A stretch of 64,000 nucleotides of DNA from Streptomyces flavochromogenes (lineage in GTDB: Bacteria > Actinomycetota > Actinomycetes > Streptomycetales > Streptomycetaceae), in NCBI RefSeq assembly GCF_000717595.1, contig NZ_JNZO01000040.1:1-64000 (forward strand), given 5' to 3'. The position numbers were made by a program, and so were the translations under genes. Shown here piece after piece: positions 40,787-48,900 of this stretch (position 1 is its first letter; each line of letters starts with the position of its first letter). The notes below the pieces were generated by a model. It searched no databases and was not told the origin of the DNA. It worked only from the letters and a program-made list of their open reading frames with translations.

Positions 40787-42256
40787 TCAGGCCACCCAGT
40801 CCGGCAGGGCCGGGTCGGTGAAGCGCCCCGGCGCCCCGTCGAGGGCCGCCGCGAGCCGTTCCGCCGCCGGTTCGTACACGTCCTCGGGCAGGGTGAACGG
40901 CAGGCGCAGCCGGTGCTCGTGCGTGCCGGGGTCCACACCGAACCGGGCCCCGCCCTCCACCCGCACCCCGTGCCGCAGACCGCGGGCCGCGAGGGCCGAG
41001 GCGGCCGGTCGGCCCAGGTCGATCCACAGGCACATCCCGCCGGGCGGAACCGTCCACCGCCACTCGGGCACATGGCGGGCCAGGGCCGAGGTCAGCGCGT
41101 CCCTGCGCAGCCGCAGCTCTGCCAGGCGTTTCGGCAGGATCTCGTCGAGCCGGTCCATGAGGGCGACGGCCACCAGCTGGTCCAGCACCGAACCGGACAG
41201 GTCGGCGGTGATCCGTACCCGGGCCAGTTCGGTCACGACCCGGGACGAAGCCCGCACCCAGCCGACCCGGAGACCGCCCCAGCAGCTCTTGCTCAGTGAG
41301 CCCACGGTGACGATCTGCTCGCTGTCACCGCCGGCGGCCGTCGCCGCGAACGGCCGCGGCGCGGGTACGTCGAGCGCGATGTCCGTCAGCGTCTCGTCCA
41401 CCACCAGCCAGGTCCCGGTGGCCCGCGCCGACCGCGCGAGGTCACGCCGCTGTTCCTGCGGCATCAGACGACCGGTCGGGTTGTGGAAGTCGGGGATCAG
41501 ATAGGCGAGGCGCGGCGCGGTCTGCCGGAGTGCGGCGTCGACGAGCCCGGTGTCCCAGCCGGTCTCGGTGACCGGCACCGGGGTGATGCGGAGCATGCGG
41601 CCCCGCATCGCGTCGAGGGCGTTGGTGTACGAGGGGTTCTCGGCGAGCACCCGGTCACCGGACCGGCCGAGCAGCGTGAGTACCAGGGACAGGGCCTGCT
41701 GTGCCCCGGTGGTGACGAGGATCTGCTCCGGGAGCGTCGGCAGGCCACGGGCCGTGTAGCGCGCGGCGACGGCGGCACGCAGTGCGGGCAGTCCGTACGG
41801 GTGGTAGCCCTGCGTGCCGGCGTACCGGGGGAGCTCGGCGGCAGCCGAGGCGAGCGCGGCGGAGAGTTCCTCGGCGGGGGCCTCCGGCGAGGCCAGGGCG
41901 AGGTCGATGGTCGCCCCGGTGTGGTCGTGGAAGGCCCCGAGCGCGGTCGGTGCCTGGCCTTCCGGGAGCGCGGTCCAGGTGCCCGCACCCCGTCGGCTGT
42001 GCGCGTACCCGCTCTCCCGGAGCAGGTCGTACGCCCCCGTGACCGTCGTCCGGCTCACGGCGAGCACCGCGGCGAGCTCCCGCTCGGCCGGCAGTCGCAG
42101 CCGCAGGGCCACCCGTCCGTCGAGAAGGGCCTCCCGGACCGCCCGCGCGAGCTCCCGGTAGCCGAAGCGGCCGTCGGGGGGCGGGGTGAGGAGCGAGGCC
42201 AGCTGACGACCCGTGAGGGTCCGGTCCGCTGTGTGGACCACGCGTGCCACTGCCAT
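40787..42256 (-). CDS. MocR-type (GntR/aminotransferase) regulator
   Basis: 489 residues from ATG 42256, with AGGAG 8 nt upstream. The N-terminal winged helix (YRELARAVREALLDGRVALRLRLPAERELAAVLAVSRTTVTGAYDLLRESGY) joins a fold-type I aminotransferase domain. In that domain YHPYGLPALRAAVAARY, LVTTGAQQALSLVL, LIPDFHNPTGRLM and the PLP Lys in GSLSKSCWGGLRVGW are in order. Such proteins (PdxR, GabR, YczR) use PLP as an effector. It is divergent from a 69-residue protein and the inverted repeat in the gap is a likely binding site. Target unknown; no yczE or pdx gene is adjacent. Confidence 0.93.
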   Translation of the reverse strand: MAVARVVHTADRTLTGRQLASLLTPPPDGRFGYRELARAVREALLDGRVALRLRLPAERELAAVLAVSRTTVTGAYDLLRESGYAHSRRGAGTWTALPEGQAPTALGAFHDHTGATIDLALASPEAPAEELSAALASAAAELPRYAGTQGYHPYGLPALRAAVAARYTARGLPTLPEQILVTTGAQQALSLVLTLLGRSGDRVLAENPSYTNALDAMRGRMLRITPVPVTETGWDTGLVDAALRQTAPRLAYLIPDFHNPTGRLMPQEQRRDLARSARATGTWLVVDETLTDIALDVPAPRPFAATAAGGDSEQIVTVGSLSKSCWGGLRVGWVRASSRVVTELARVRITADLSGSVLDQLVAVALMDRLDEILPKRLAELRLRRDALTSALARHVPEWRWTVPPGGMCLWIDLGRPAASALAARGLRHGVRVEGGARFGVDPGTHEHRLRLPFTLPEDVYEPAAERLAAALDGAPGRFTDPALPDWVA

Positions 42257-42270
42257 GCCAATCACTCCTC

Positions 42271-42294
42271 ATTGGCTCTGCTGTCCGGTCCAAT
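42271..42294. promoter_or_regulatory. Inverted repeat ATTGG-N14-CCAAT in the MocR promoter gap
   Basis: Symmetric 5-bp half-sites lie 15 bp upstream of the MocR ATG, in the shared divergent promoter. Autoregulation by MocR proteins through paired half-sites is established; this being the site is inference. Confidence 0.5.
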
Positions 42295-42357
42295 AAGGTT
42301 ACAGACTCCTTTCCAGTGGCCTGGTGGCCACCTTCCACAGGGGAAAGGGGACGACCG

Positions 42358-42567
42358 ATGTCCGGACACTTCACCGACCGTGACGAGCGGATGTGGCAGC
42401 GGCGTGCGGAGGAGCGGGTGGCCCGGCCACTGCGGATCGGGGCGCGGCTGCGGAGCCTGCGCAACCTGGAGAGCCCGCAGGTATCGCGCACGTCGCGTGC
42501 CTTGCGGGCCTTGCGTGCGGGGACGAAGACGCCTCCGGTCACCGCTCGCCCCGCGGAACAGGCGTGA
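42358..42567 (+). CDS. 69-residue basic protein of unknown function
   Basis: Starts at ATG 42358, with GGGGA upstream. The sequence MSGHFTDRDERMWQRRAEERVARPLRIGARLRSLRNLESPQ is very rich in Arg with no membrane segment or Cys motif. Its stop overlaps the GTG of the universal stress protein (GTGA), so the two are co-translated. Divergent from MocR, with the inverted repeat in its promoter gap. Could be a small nucleic-acid-binding or regulatory peptide. Confidence 0.55.
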   Translation: MSGHFTDRDERMWQRRAEERVARPLRIGARLRSLRNLESPQVSRTSRALRALRAGTKTPPVTARPAEQA

Positions 42568-43145
42568 GCAGATCCGGCCGGATCGTCGTCGGGGTGACCG
42601 GGTCGCCGGCCTCGCTCTCCGCCCTGCGCCACGCCTCGGCTCTCGCCCGGCGGGAGGGCGTACCGCTGCTCGCGGTGCTGGCCTGGGAGCCGCCGGAGGG
42701 CGAGGCGCTGTACGCCCGGATGCCCGACCGGTCTTGGGCCCGGATGTGGGCCGAGGACGCCCGGCGGCGTCTGGAGGACGCGGTCGTCGACGGACTCGGG
42801 TCCCTCCCCGCCGGAGTCGCCTTCGAGGGGCGCGTCGTCAGGGGCACCCCGGCGGCGGCCCTGTGCCGGGTGGCGTGTCTGCCCGGCGACCTGCTCGTCG
42901 TCGGCTCGGCGCCGGGCCGAGGCCGGTCGGCCGTCGCGCGACTGCGCCGCCGTCCGGTCCTGCGGGCCGTCCTGAAGGATGCGGGCTGCCCGGTGCTGAC
43001 CGTCCCGGGTCCCGCGCTGCTCCCGGGCGGGGCCCGCGTCCTGCGGCGGAACGCCCGTACCCCCGCCCCGGTCGAAGGGGATCGACCGGGGCGGGGGCGG
43101 AGCCGCCGGCCGGCTCGCCGGACAGATCCGCCTAGCTCGCCGTGA
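42564..43145 (+). CDS. Universal stress protein (UspA family)
   Basis: 193 residues from GTG 42564, overlapping the previous stop. GRIVVGVTGSPASLSALRHASALARREGVPLLAVLAW is the first strand-helix. LVVGSAPGRGRSAVARL gives the G-x2-G-x9-G(S) ATP-binding loop (here G-S-A-P-G-R-G-R-S) and ends in CPVLTVPG. The UspA fold should stop near residue 150. The 40-residue tail (NARTPAPVEGDRPGRGRSRR...) reads through a terminator hairpin and is probably an extension rather than a domain. It is convergent with and overlaps the next gene by 14 nt. Confidence 0.85.
   Translation: MSRSGRIVVGVTGSPASLSALRHASALARREGVPLLAVLAWEPPEGEALYARMPDRSWARMWAEDARRRLEDAVVDGLGSLPAGVAFEGRVVRGTPAAALCRVACLPGDLLVVGSAPGRGRSAVARLRRRPVLRAVLKDAGCPVLTVPGPALLPGGARVLRRNARTPAPVEGDRPGRGRSRRPARRTDPPSSP
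43060..43097. terminator. Bidirectional terminator within the universal-stress gene tail
   Basis: 16-nt perfect arms (cccccgccccggtcga and its complement) with a 6-nt loop. It lies inside the plus-strand coding tail and directly after the minus-strand DUF6777-like stop at 43132. Confidence 0.7.
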
Positions 43146-44511
43146 CCGGCGCGGACTCGGGGCCCGACGTGTCGGTCGACGACGACGCGTTGTCCTGCGG
43201 GGTGGTGTCGTCCGCGGGCGGGGTGTCGGGCGGCGGCGTGTCGGTGGAAGGGGACGTGTCCGGGGGCGAAGTCGGCGGCGAGGACGTCGACTCCGTCGGG
43301 GTGAGCGTCGAGGGGCACGGCGACGGTGTCACGCCGTCCCTCGGCGTGGGGGTCTCGTCGCCCGTCACCGTCACGCACGGCACCGGTGTCGACGGGGAGA
43401 CGGACGGGGACGTCGAGGTGGACGGAGACGGCGAGGTCGACGGGGACTTGGTGGGAGGCGGGGGAGGCGGCGGGGTCGGCTTGTCGTTCTTGCCGTGGTC
43501 CCCGTGCTGCCGCGCGAACCAGCTGTCGTCGTTCGGGTCGTACACCACGAAGACGTTCACGACGGTGACCGACGGCGCCACCACGACCACCTGGCTCGCG
43601 TTGTAGCCCTGCCACGGTGTGCCCGTCGTCTTCGGTGACTTCTGGGCCACCGGCGGGGTCAGAGGGTTGCCGCAGGCGCAGCGCACCCGGGGTACCCCGC
43701 GGTTGTCGACCAGGACCGCCGTTCCGGACTGGAGTACCGACTGGTACGTGGTGGCGGCGCCGTTCTTGTAGCCGTGGTTGGTCACCCGGGTGTCGGCCCG
43801 GAGCTGAAGCGGGGTCAGGGAGCGCAGATAGCCGGGCACCTGGTTCGCCTGGATGCCCAGGGTGGAGGCGAAGGCGGTGTTCTTCGCGGGCTCTTCGGAG
43901 AGGTAGCGGACCTGCTGTTCCACGTCGCAGCTGGCCACCGACTGCGTTCCGCCGTAGAGGCCGGGTGTCGAGCCCGACACCTCGGGGGTGGCAGAGGCGG
44001 TACGGGGAGGCAGCGAGGCCGGTGAGGCGGTGGTCGCCCCGGAACGGGCCGTCGACCTGGTGAACGGGTCGGGTCCGGACGCGGCCGCGTTCTGGAGGAA
44101 CACCTCGCCGCCGCCGGAACCCGCCGTGTCGTTCTTGTCGTCGGGGCTGTTGGTGAGCACCACGGCCAGGGCGGCGGCAGCGACCGCGACGGCCGTGACG
44201 GAGGCGACCTTCGGGACGGAACGCCACCAGGGGCCCTTCTTCGGGCCGCCGTTCCCAGGGACGCCGGGAGTGCCGTCACCGGAACCGCCGGCACCTCCGC
44301 CGGGGCCGGCCGGACCGCCGGAACCACCCGAACCCCCGCCGCCGGAAGAACCGCCGCCGCCCGCACCGCCGCCCGCGCCACTGTGGGGCGGGCCGGGGGG
44401 CGGTGGCGGGGGCCCGGCGGATCCTGGGCGTGCGCCCGGGCCCGAGAGGGGGCCCGAGGGGGGACCTGCGGGAGGAACCGACGGAGGGCCGGACGGCGGG
44501 TGGGAAGTCAC
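43132..44511 (-). CDS. DUF6777-like membrane protein with Pro/Gly-rich ends
   Basis: 459 residues from GTG 44511, chosen for the AAAGGGA 6 nt upstream; an ATG at 44541 lacks one. The cytoplasmic head is almost pure Pro/Gly/Ser (to about 105). One transmembrane helix follows (VASVTAVAVAAAALAVVL). The extracytoplasmic domain (VFLQNAAASGPDPFT, TPGLYGGTQSVASCDVEQQ, VPGYLRSLTPLQLR, VRCACGNPLTPP) resembles DUF6777 proteins as I recall them. A Thr/Pro/Ser-rich tail of about 130 residues ends the protein, like a wall-spanning linker. Function unknown. Confidence 0.75.
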   Translation of the reverse strand: MTSHPPSGPPSVPPAGPPSGPLSGPGARPGSAGPPPPPPGPPHSGAGGGAGGGGSSGGGGSGGSGGPAGPGGGAGGSGDGTPGVPGNGGPKKGPWWRSVPKVASVTAVAVAAAALAVVLTNSPDDKNDTAGSGGGEVFLQNAAASGPDPFTRSTARSGATTASPASLPPRTASATPEVSGSTPGLYGGTQSVASCDVEQQVRYLSEEPAKNTAFASTLGIQANQVPGYLRSLTPLQLRADTRVTNHGYKNGAATTYQSVLQSGTAVLVDNRGVPRVRCACGNPLTPPVAQKSPKTTGTPWQGYNASQVVVVAPSVTVVNVFVVYDPNDDSWFARQHGDHGKNDKPTPPPPPPPTKSPSTSPSPSTSTSPSVSPSTPVPCVTVTGDETPTPRDGVTPSPCPSTLTPTESTSSPPTSPPDTSPSTDTPPPDTPPADDTTPQDNASSSTDTSGPESAPVTAS

Positions 44512-44720
44512 GTTTTTCCCTTTCTTCCGTTCCGGGCCCATTGTGTGCGCCGAACGGTGGGTACCCGCAAGCGGAGAACCCCGAGTGGCAGAGCCCGGCA
44601 AGCGGCTGCCCCGTTCACGGACCGCCCGTGCACGAGCGGCCTCGTCCACGCGCGGCCGCCCCCAGGAGCCCGTACACGTGCGGACCCGTCCACAAGCGGC
44701 CGGCCGTCACCGGTACTAGC

Positions 44721-46073
44721 GTGAGCAGGGTGAGCAGTCGGCTCCCCACTTCCGCACCGCCCGCCGCCCCCACCACCGGGCTTCTCGCCCGGGTCGGCCT
44801 GCAGTCCCTGGCCGCGGTGGTCGCCGGGTACGTCGCCATGGGCATCGTCGCGGGTCTCGGCCTCTGGGCGGCGGGCGCGGGCGATCTGCCCGGCGGCTTC
44901 ACTGCCGTCCTTGCCGCCGTCGTCGTCATGGCCGCGGGCGGCAAGGTCGAACTCTCCGGCGACGCCGGGGGCCTCGCCGGAACCCAGGCCGAACTGACCG
45001 CCATGCCGCTGACCGTCACCCTGGTGGGCGCACTGGTCACGGGCTACTGCTTCCTGCGGCCCTTGCGGCACCACGCGGTGACCAGCTCCCGCGAGCTCCT
45101 GCTCCGCGGCGTGAGCACGGTCGTCCTCTGGCTGGCGGCCCTGGCGGGAGTCTCCGTCGTCGCCCGGCACGACTTCCCCATCACCATCGGCGGCGGGGAC
45201 GAGCAGGACGCCCTGATGGACATCTTCGGCGAGCTGCTCGACGCCGTGAACCCCACCGTCGGCTTCCGCACCGATTTCGGGCCGACCTTCTTCTACGGTC
45301 TCCTGTGGATCATCGGCGTGCTCGTCGTCGCACTCCTCGTCTCCCGCAGAACCCCGCTGCCGCCCCGGTTCGTCCGATACCACGAGACCGTGCGGCCGGC
45401 GGCGCACGCGATGCTCCTGCTGCTCCTCGCGTACGTGGTCGTGGGCCTGGTCATCGGCGTGGTGGTCGCGGCGACCAAGGGCCACGCCGCGGAGACCCTC
45501 GCCGTCCTCCTGCTCGGCCTGCCCAACGTCACCTGGCTTGCGCTCGGCGTGGGCATCGGCGGCTCCTGGGAGGGCCGGGTCGACGGCCCGTTCGGCCTGC
45601 CGATGCCGCAGATCCTCGACGCCGTGCTCCGCCAGGGCGACGGCACGGGCGACAGCACGGACCTCTCGACGATCGACCTGAGCTCGCTCGCGGCGCAGGA
45701 CGCCCGGGCGTGGTGGCTGCTCCCCGTGGCGGCCGTCCTGGTCCTCGCAGCGGCCTTCGTGGCGGCGGTCCGCTCCCCGGCCAGGATCAAGCTCTGGCAG
45801 CACTCCCTGCACCTGGGGATCGCCTTCGCGCTGACGATGCTGGTCGCGGCCCCGCTGACCCTGGTGGAGGCCCGCCTCGGCCTCTCGGTCCTCGGCATCG
45901 GCGACCTGGACTCTCTGGGCGGCGAAGTGATCCTCCGCCCCCACATCTGGAAGACGGTCGGATTCGCCGTCCTGTGGGGCCTGTTCTTCGGTTTCCTGGG
46001 CGGTCTGCTCGCCACCCGCGTACGCCGCAAGGGCGAGACCGATACCGAGCCTCCACCGCCACCCCGGAAGTAG
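44721..46073 (+). CDS. Streptophobe-family polytopic membrane protein
   Basis: 450 residues from GTG 44721 (a second GTG nine bases later is possible). About eleven hydrophobic spans are visible, beginning SLAAVVAGYVAMGIVAGLGLW. The sequence LLLGLPNVTWLALGVGIGGSWE and the large LPMPQILDAVLRQ loop are typical of the streptophobe family, named for its restriction to streptomycetes and its high hydrophobicity. No ribosome site is evident; TACTAG lies 2 nt before the first GTG, suggesting a leaderless transcript. Function unknown. Confidence 0.75.
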   Translation: MSRVSSRLPTSAPPAAPTTGLLARVGLQSLAAVVAGYVAMGIVAGLGLWAAGAGDLPGGFTAVLAAVVVMAAGGKVELSGDAGGLAGTQAELTAMPLTVTLVGALVTGYCFLRPLRHHAVTSSRELLLRGVSTVVLWLAALAGVSVVARHDFPITIGGGDEQDALMDIFGELLDAVNPTVGFRTDFGPTFFYGLLWIIGVLVVALLVSRRTPLPPRFVRYHETVRPAAHAMLLLLLAYVVVGLVIGVVVAATKGHAAETLAVLLLGLPNVTWLALGVGIGGSWEGRVDGPFGLPMPQILDAVLRQGDGTGDSTDLSTIDLSSLAAQDARAWWLLPVAAVLVLAAAFVAAVRSPARIKLWQHSLHLGIAFALTMLVAAPLTLVEARLGLSVLGIGDLDSLGGEVILRPHIWKTVGFAVLWGLFFGFLGGLLATRVRRKGETDTEPPPPPRK

Positions 46074-46270
46074 GTGGAACGGTCCGAGCGCGCCGGCGCT
46101 GTGGACGACCGGAATCGGCCACAGACCCTACGCGGCAGGGCCCGCGACCAGTACCGTAGGAGACAGCCCGGTCCTGTGCCTCCCCCGTGCACGGGACCGG
46201 GCGCCGTGCGTCAGAAGCCGTCCCGCGGGCGGGGTCGGCTCGTGGTCGCGGAGCGGGCCTCCCTCTGCGT

Positions 46271-46381
46271 CGTACGCGGTGCGCCTACGCGGCAGACGCC
46301 GTACGCGGAATGCCTGCGCGGCACACGCCGTACGCGCGTGCGCCAACGCGGCAGACGCCGTACGCGGTGCGCCTACGCGGC
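46271..46381. repeat. 29-bp tandem repeat, about 4 copies
   Basis: Copies at 46271-46299, 46300-46328, 46329-46358 and a partial copy at 46359-46381 share cgtacgcgg...gcctacgcggca. Units include the palindrome gtacgc/gcgtac. The last copy covers the 3' end of the lipoprotein gene (stop at 46373), so the array is partly in coding sequence. No other function is apparent. Confidence 0.8.
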
Positions 46382-47467
46382 ACCGCCCTCGAAGCCCTCT
46401 TCGGAGCCTTCCTCGAGGCCCTCGTCCGCCATCATGGCGCCGAAGAAGCCGCCCATGAGCTCCTCCAGGTTCATCTCGGTGGCACCGGCCGGGGCCACGG
46501 GCTTGGTGCCGCCGCTCATCTTCAGCGCCAGACCGAACTTCTTGACCTTCGCGTTCTCGGCCAGCTTGGCGAGGTCGACGTACACCTCGGTCAGCTCGCC
46601 GTTCTTGAGCGTGAAGTCGGCCGAGACCTTGGTGTCGGGGGTGTCCTTCAGGTCCTTGTCCGACGGCAGGTCCATGCCGGGCGGCAGGTCCTTGGTGAGC
46701 GGACGCAGCTCGCCGATCAGGGACGTGAGCAGGCTGCGCAGTGGGGCTGTGGCGGTGATGTGTTCGGTGCCGTCCTGGCCGCCGGCGGTCTTGAAGTCGA
46801 CCTCACGGGCGATGACCTCGCGGAGGGCCTCCACGAGCTTCTTCTGGGTCTTGGGGTCCAGAGAGGCCTCCGGCGACGGCGTGGCGCCGGGCGCCTCGCC
46901 CATCTCCTCGGCCATCTCCTGGCCGGCCTTCTCCATCTCCTTGGTGTTGAACTTGACCCACTCGCCCGCGAGCACCTTCTTGAGGCCCTTCGCCTCCGGC
47001 GGCAGCTCGTCGGCGGGCGGCATGGGCGTGTCCATCGCCTTGCCGAGGGCTTCGACGTCGGACCGGACGTACGTGTAGTCGCCGACGACCCGGTAGTCGA
47101 GAAGGTCACCGCCCGAGGTGCTGACCTTCATGGCCATACCGACGAAGTCCTTCTCCTCGGACTCGTCGATCGCCTTCTTCGACTCCACCGTGACGCTGAT
47201 CTTCGCGCCGCTGATCAGCTCCGCGGCCTCCTCGGGGATCTCCTCGCCGGGCTCCGGGTCCGACTCGGCGTCCATCAGCTTGAGGGTCTTCGCGTCGACG
47301 TCCAGGTCCAGCTCGAAGGAGATCGACTTCTCCTTGCCCAGCTTCTCGAAGGCCTGGTCCAGCTTCTTCCCGGCGGAAAGCTGCTCCACCGTGCCGCAGG
47401 CGGCCGAACCAGCCAGGACGGCGCCGACGACTGCGGTGGCGGTGAGGGTCTTGCGTATGGCGGTGAT
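46373..47467 (-). CDS. Lipoprotein, LppX/LprG-like, with no canonical start codon
   Basis: About 364 residues. The signal has basic RK, hydrophobic LTATAVVGAVLAG and lipobox AGSAAC, so it is a lipid-anchored extracytoplasmic protein. The mature part (LDQAFEKLGKEKSISFELDLDVDA, YVRSDVEAL...MPPADELPPEAKGLKKV...VSADFTLKNGELTEVYVDLA) has the half-barrel look of LppX/LprG lipid carriers. Start: GAGGAG at 47474-47479 points to ATC codons at 47470 or 47467, with no ATG/GTG/TTG at that spacing; the upstream ATG 47563 lies 31 codons earlier without a ribosome site. I annotate ATC 47467. Confidence 0.7.
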   Translation of the reverse strand: MTAIRKTLTATAVVGAVLAGSAACGTVEQLSAGKKLDQAFEKLGKEKSISFELDLDVDAKTLKLMDAESDPEPGEEIPEEAAELISGAKISVTVESKKAIDESEEKDFVGMAMKVSTSGGDLLDYRVVGDYTYVRSDVEALGKAMDTPMPPADELPPEAKGLKKVLAGEWVKFNTKEMEKAGQEMAEEMGEAPGATPSPEASLDPKTQKKLVEALREVIAREVDFKTAGGQDGTEHITATAPLRSLLTSLIGELRPLTKDLPPGMDLPSDKDLKDTPDTKVSADFTLKNGELTEVYVDLAKLAENAKVKKFGLALKMSGGTKPVAPAGATEMNLEELMGGFFGAMMADEGLEEGSEEGFEGGAA

Positions 47468-47594
47468 GATGGTCTCCTCATGGGTTCGATCACCGGCGTG
47501 ATCGATCAGGAGACTCGCGACTGCGCTGAATGGTTGCCCTGTTCTCGGTGTTTCCCAGGTCACTCCGGGAGAAGGATCCTCGCGTCCCGAGAGG

Positions 47595-48185
47595 TCAGGA
47601 GGCGACCCGCGTCACCTCGGTGATCCGACAGGTGACGGGCTCGTCGACCTGGGTCAGGCTCTGAGCCCGCTCGTGGGCGACCTGGTCGGGAGCCAGGTGG
47701 TTCACGGCGGTGTGGGCCTCGGTGAGGCGTTCTCCCGATGCGGCCGTGAACTCCACGTCGATGAAGTAGTCGCTCGGTTTGCTGCTGCGGTTGGTGATGT
47801 CCAGTTCGGCGTGCGGCCACTTCGTGCCGGAGTCCACCTGGCAGGCCGTGATCCTCACATCCCCCGCGGGGCCGTCCGGATCGTCCCGGCCGGGATCGTC
47901 CACGGTGACCACGAGGGCGACGACGCCGATCACGGCGAGCAGCGCGAGGCCGCCGAGGACGAGGCCCACGACCAGACAGGTCCTCGACTTCCGCGGAGGC
48001 CGCGGCGGGCCGCCTCCCCAGCCCCCGCCGGGCGGAGGCGACTGACCTCCCGAGCCTCCGCCGGGGGGAGGCGGCTGGCTTCCCCAGCCCCCGCCCGGGG
48101 GAGGCGGCTGACCTCCTGAGCCTCCGCCCGAGGGGGGCGGCTGACCTCCCCAGGAAGGGGGCTGTTGGCCGGGTGTGACTCCCAT
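47595..48185 (-). CDS. Pro/Gly-rich membrane protein with FxLYD-like domain
   Basis: 196 residues from ATG 48185. Residues 1-64 are repeats of GGQPPPPGGGWGSQ type, a flexible cytoplasmic head. A transmembrane helix (CLVVGLVLGGLALLAVIGVVALVV, about 70-93) is followed by an extracytoplasmic domain VRITACQVDSGTKWPHAELDITNRSSKPSDYFIDVEF...VNHLAPDQVAHERAQ. The last is the FxLYD/DUF4352-like beta sandwich, with two Cys that can pair. It is upstream of and co-oriented with the lipoprotein gene. Function unknown. Confidence 0.75.
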   Translation of the reverse strand: MGVTPGQQPPSWGGQPPPSGGGSGGQPPPPGGGWGSQPPPPGGGSGGQSPPPGGGWGGGPPRPPRKSRTCLVVGLVLGGLALLAVIGVVALVVTVDDPGRDDPDGPAGDVRITACQVDSGTKWPHAELDITNRSSKPSDYFIDVEFTAASGERLTEAHTAVNHLAPDQVAHERAQSLTQVDEPVTCRITEVTRVAS

Positions 48186-48349
48186 GGCCGTCACCTTCTT
48201 CGAACGACTACCTCCACAGTGCCCCCGGAGAAGCGCGCGAGCAGGTCGACGAGCATGCGAGCACGGGCCGCACCGGCAGGGTGCGAGTGAGCCCGGCCCG
48301 CTCCTGGTGCCGGCCGAGCCGGCACGAGGAGCGGGCCGCCGCTGTCGCG

Positions 48350-48745
48350 TCAGGCGACGGCGGTTCCCTCGAGCTCGACCATCTGGCCGGGGAGCGCCAG
48401 CCGCGTCACCCCGAGCATCGTGGTGGCCGGCGCCACCCCGGCGGCGCCCAGCCGGCCCGCCAGCTCGCCGTAGTGCCGGAAGAGCAGATCGACGTCGGTC
48501 GTATAGACGTTGAGCCGCACGAGGTTCGCGAGGGACATCCCGGCCTCGGCGAGCACGGCCTCGACGTTGTCGATGCTCAGCGCCAACTGCCCGGCCATGT
48601 CGCCCTCGTGCCGCGGCCCGCCCTCGTCGCTCATCGCGGTCTGGCCCGAGATGTACAGGGTCCGTGTGTGCCCGGAGACGAGCTCGCCCTGGTTGAACCC
48701 CTTCTCCACCGACCACGTCACCGGGTTGACCGCGGTTCGCTCCAT
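48350..48745 (-). CDS. RidA family protein (Rid/YjgF/YER057c)
   Basis: 131 residues from ATG 48745 with GGAG 10 nt upstream; a longer frame to 48859 exists. Family landmarks are LYISGQTAMSDEGGPRHEGDMAGQLALSIDNVEAVLAEAGMSLANLVRLNVYTTDVD and TTMLGVTRLALPGQMVELEGTAVA. The canonical RidA subfamily Arg (R105 in E. coli, within R-x-x-V) reads GVTRLALP here; Arg is present. RidA-clade members hydrolyse reactive enamine/imine intermediates, but the shortened SGQTAMSDEG segment suggests another Rid subgroup. It is divergent from the WYL regulator, which may control it. Confidence 0.85.
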   Translation of the reverse strand: MERTAVNPVTWSVEKGFNQGELVSGHTRTLYISGQTAMSDEGGPRHEGDMAGQLALSIDNVEAVLAEAGMSLANLVRLNVYTTDVDLLFRHYGELAGRLGAAGVAPATTMLGVTRLALPGQMVELEGTAVA

Positions 48746-48900
48746 CGCCACATCAGCTCCGTTCGATTCGTTCGACTCATGTCGATCCATGGGGAGTGCG
48801 TACGTCCATCGCCGTGGCGGCCGCCTGCTCCGATGTCGTGGTGACGAGCCTCCCAACAAATCACGACACCCTTGGTCATGTATTCCGTTAACGTTCTCGG

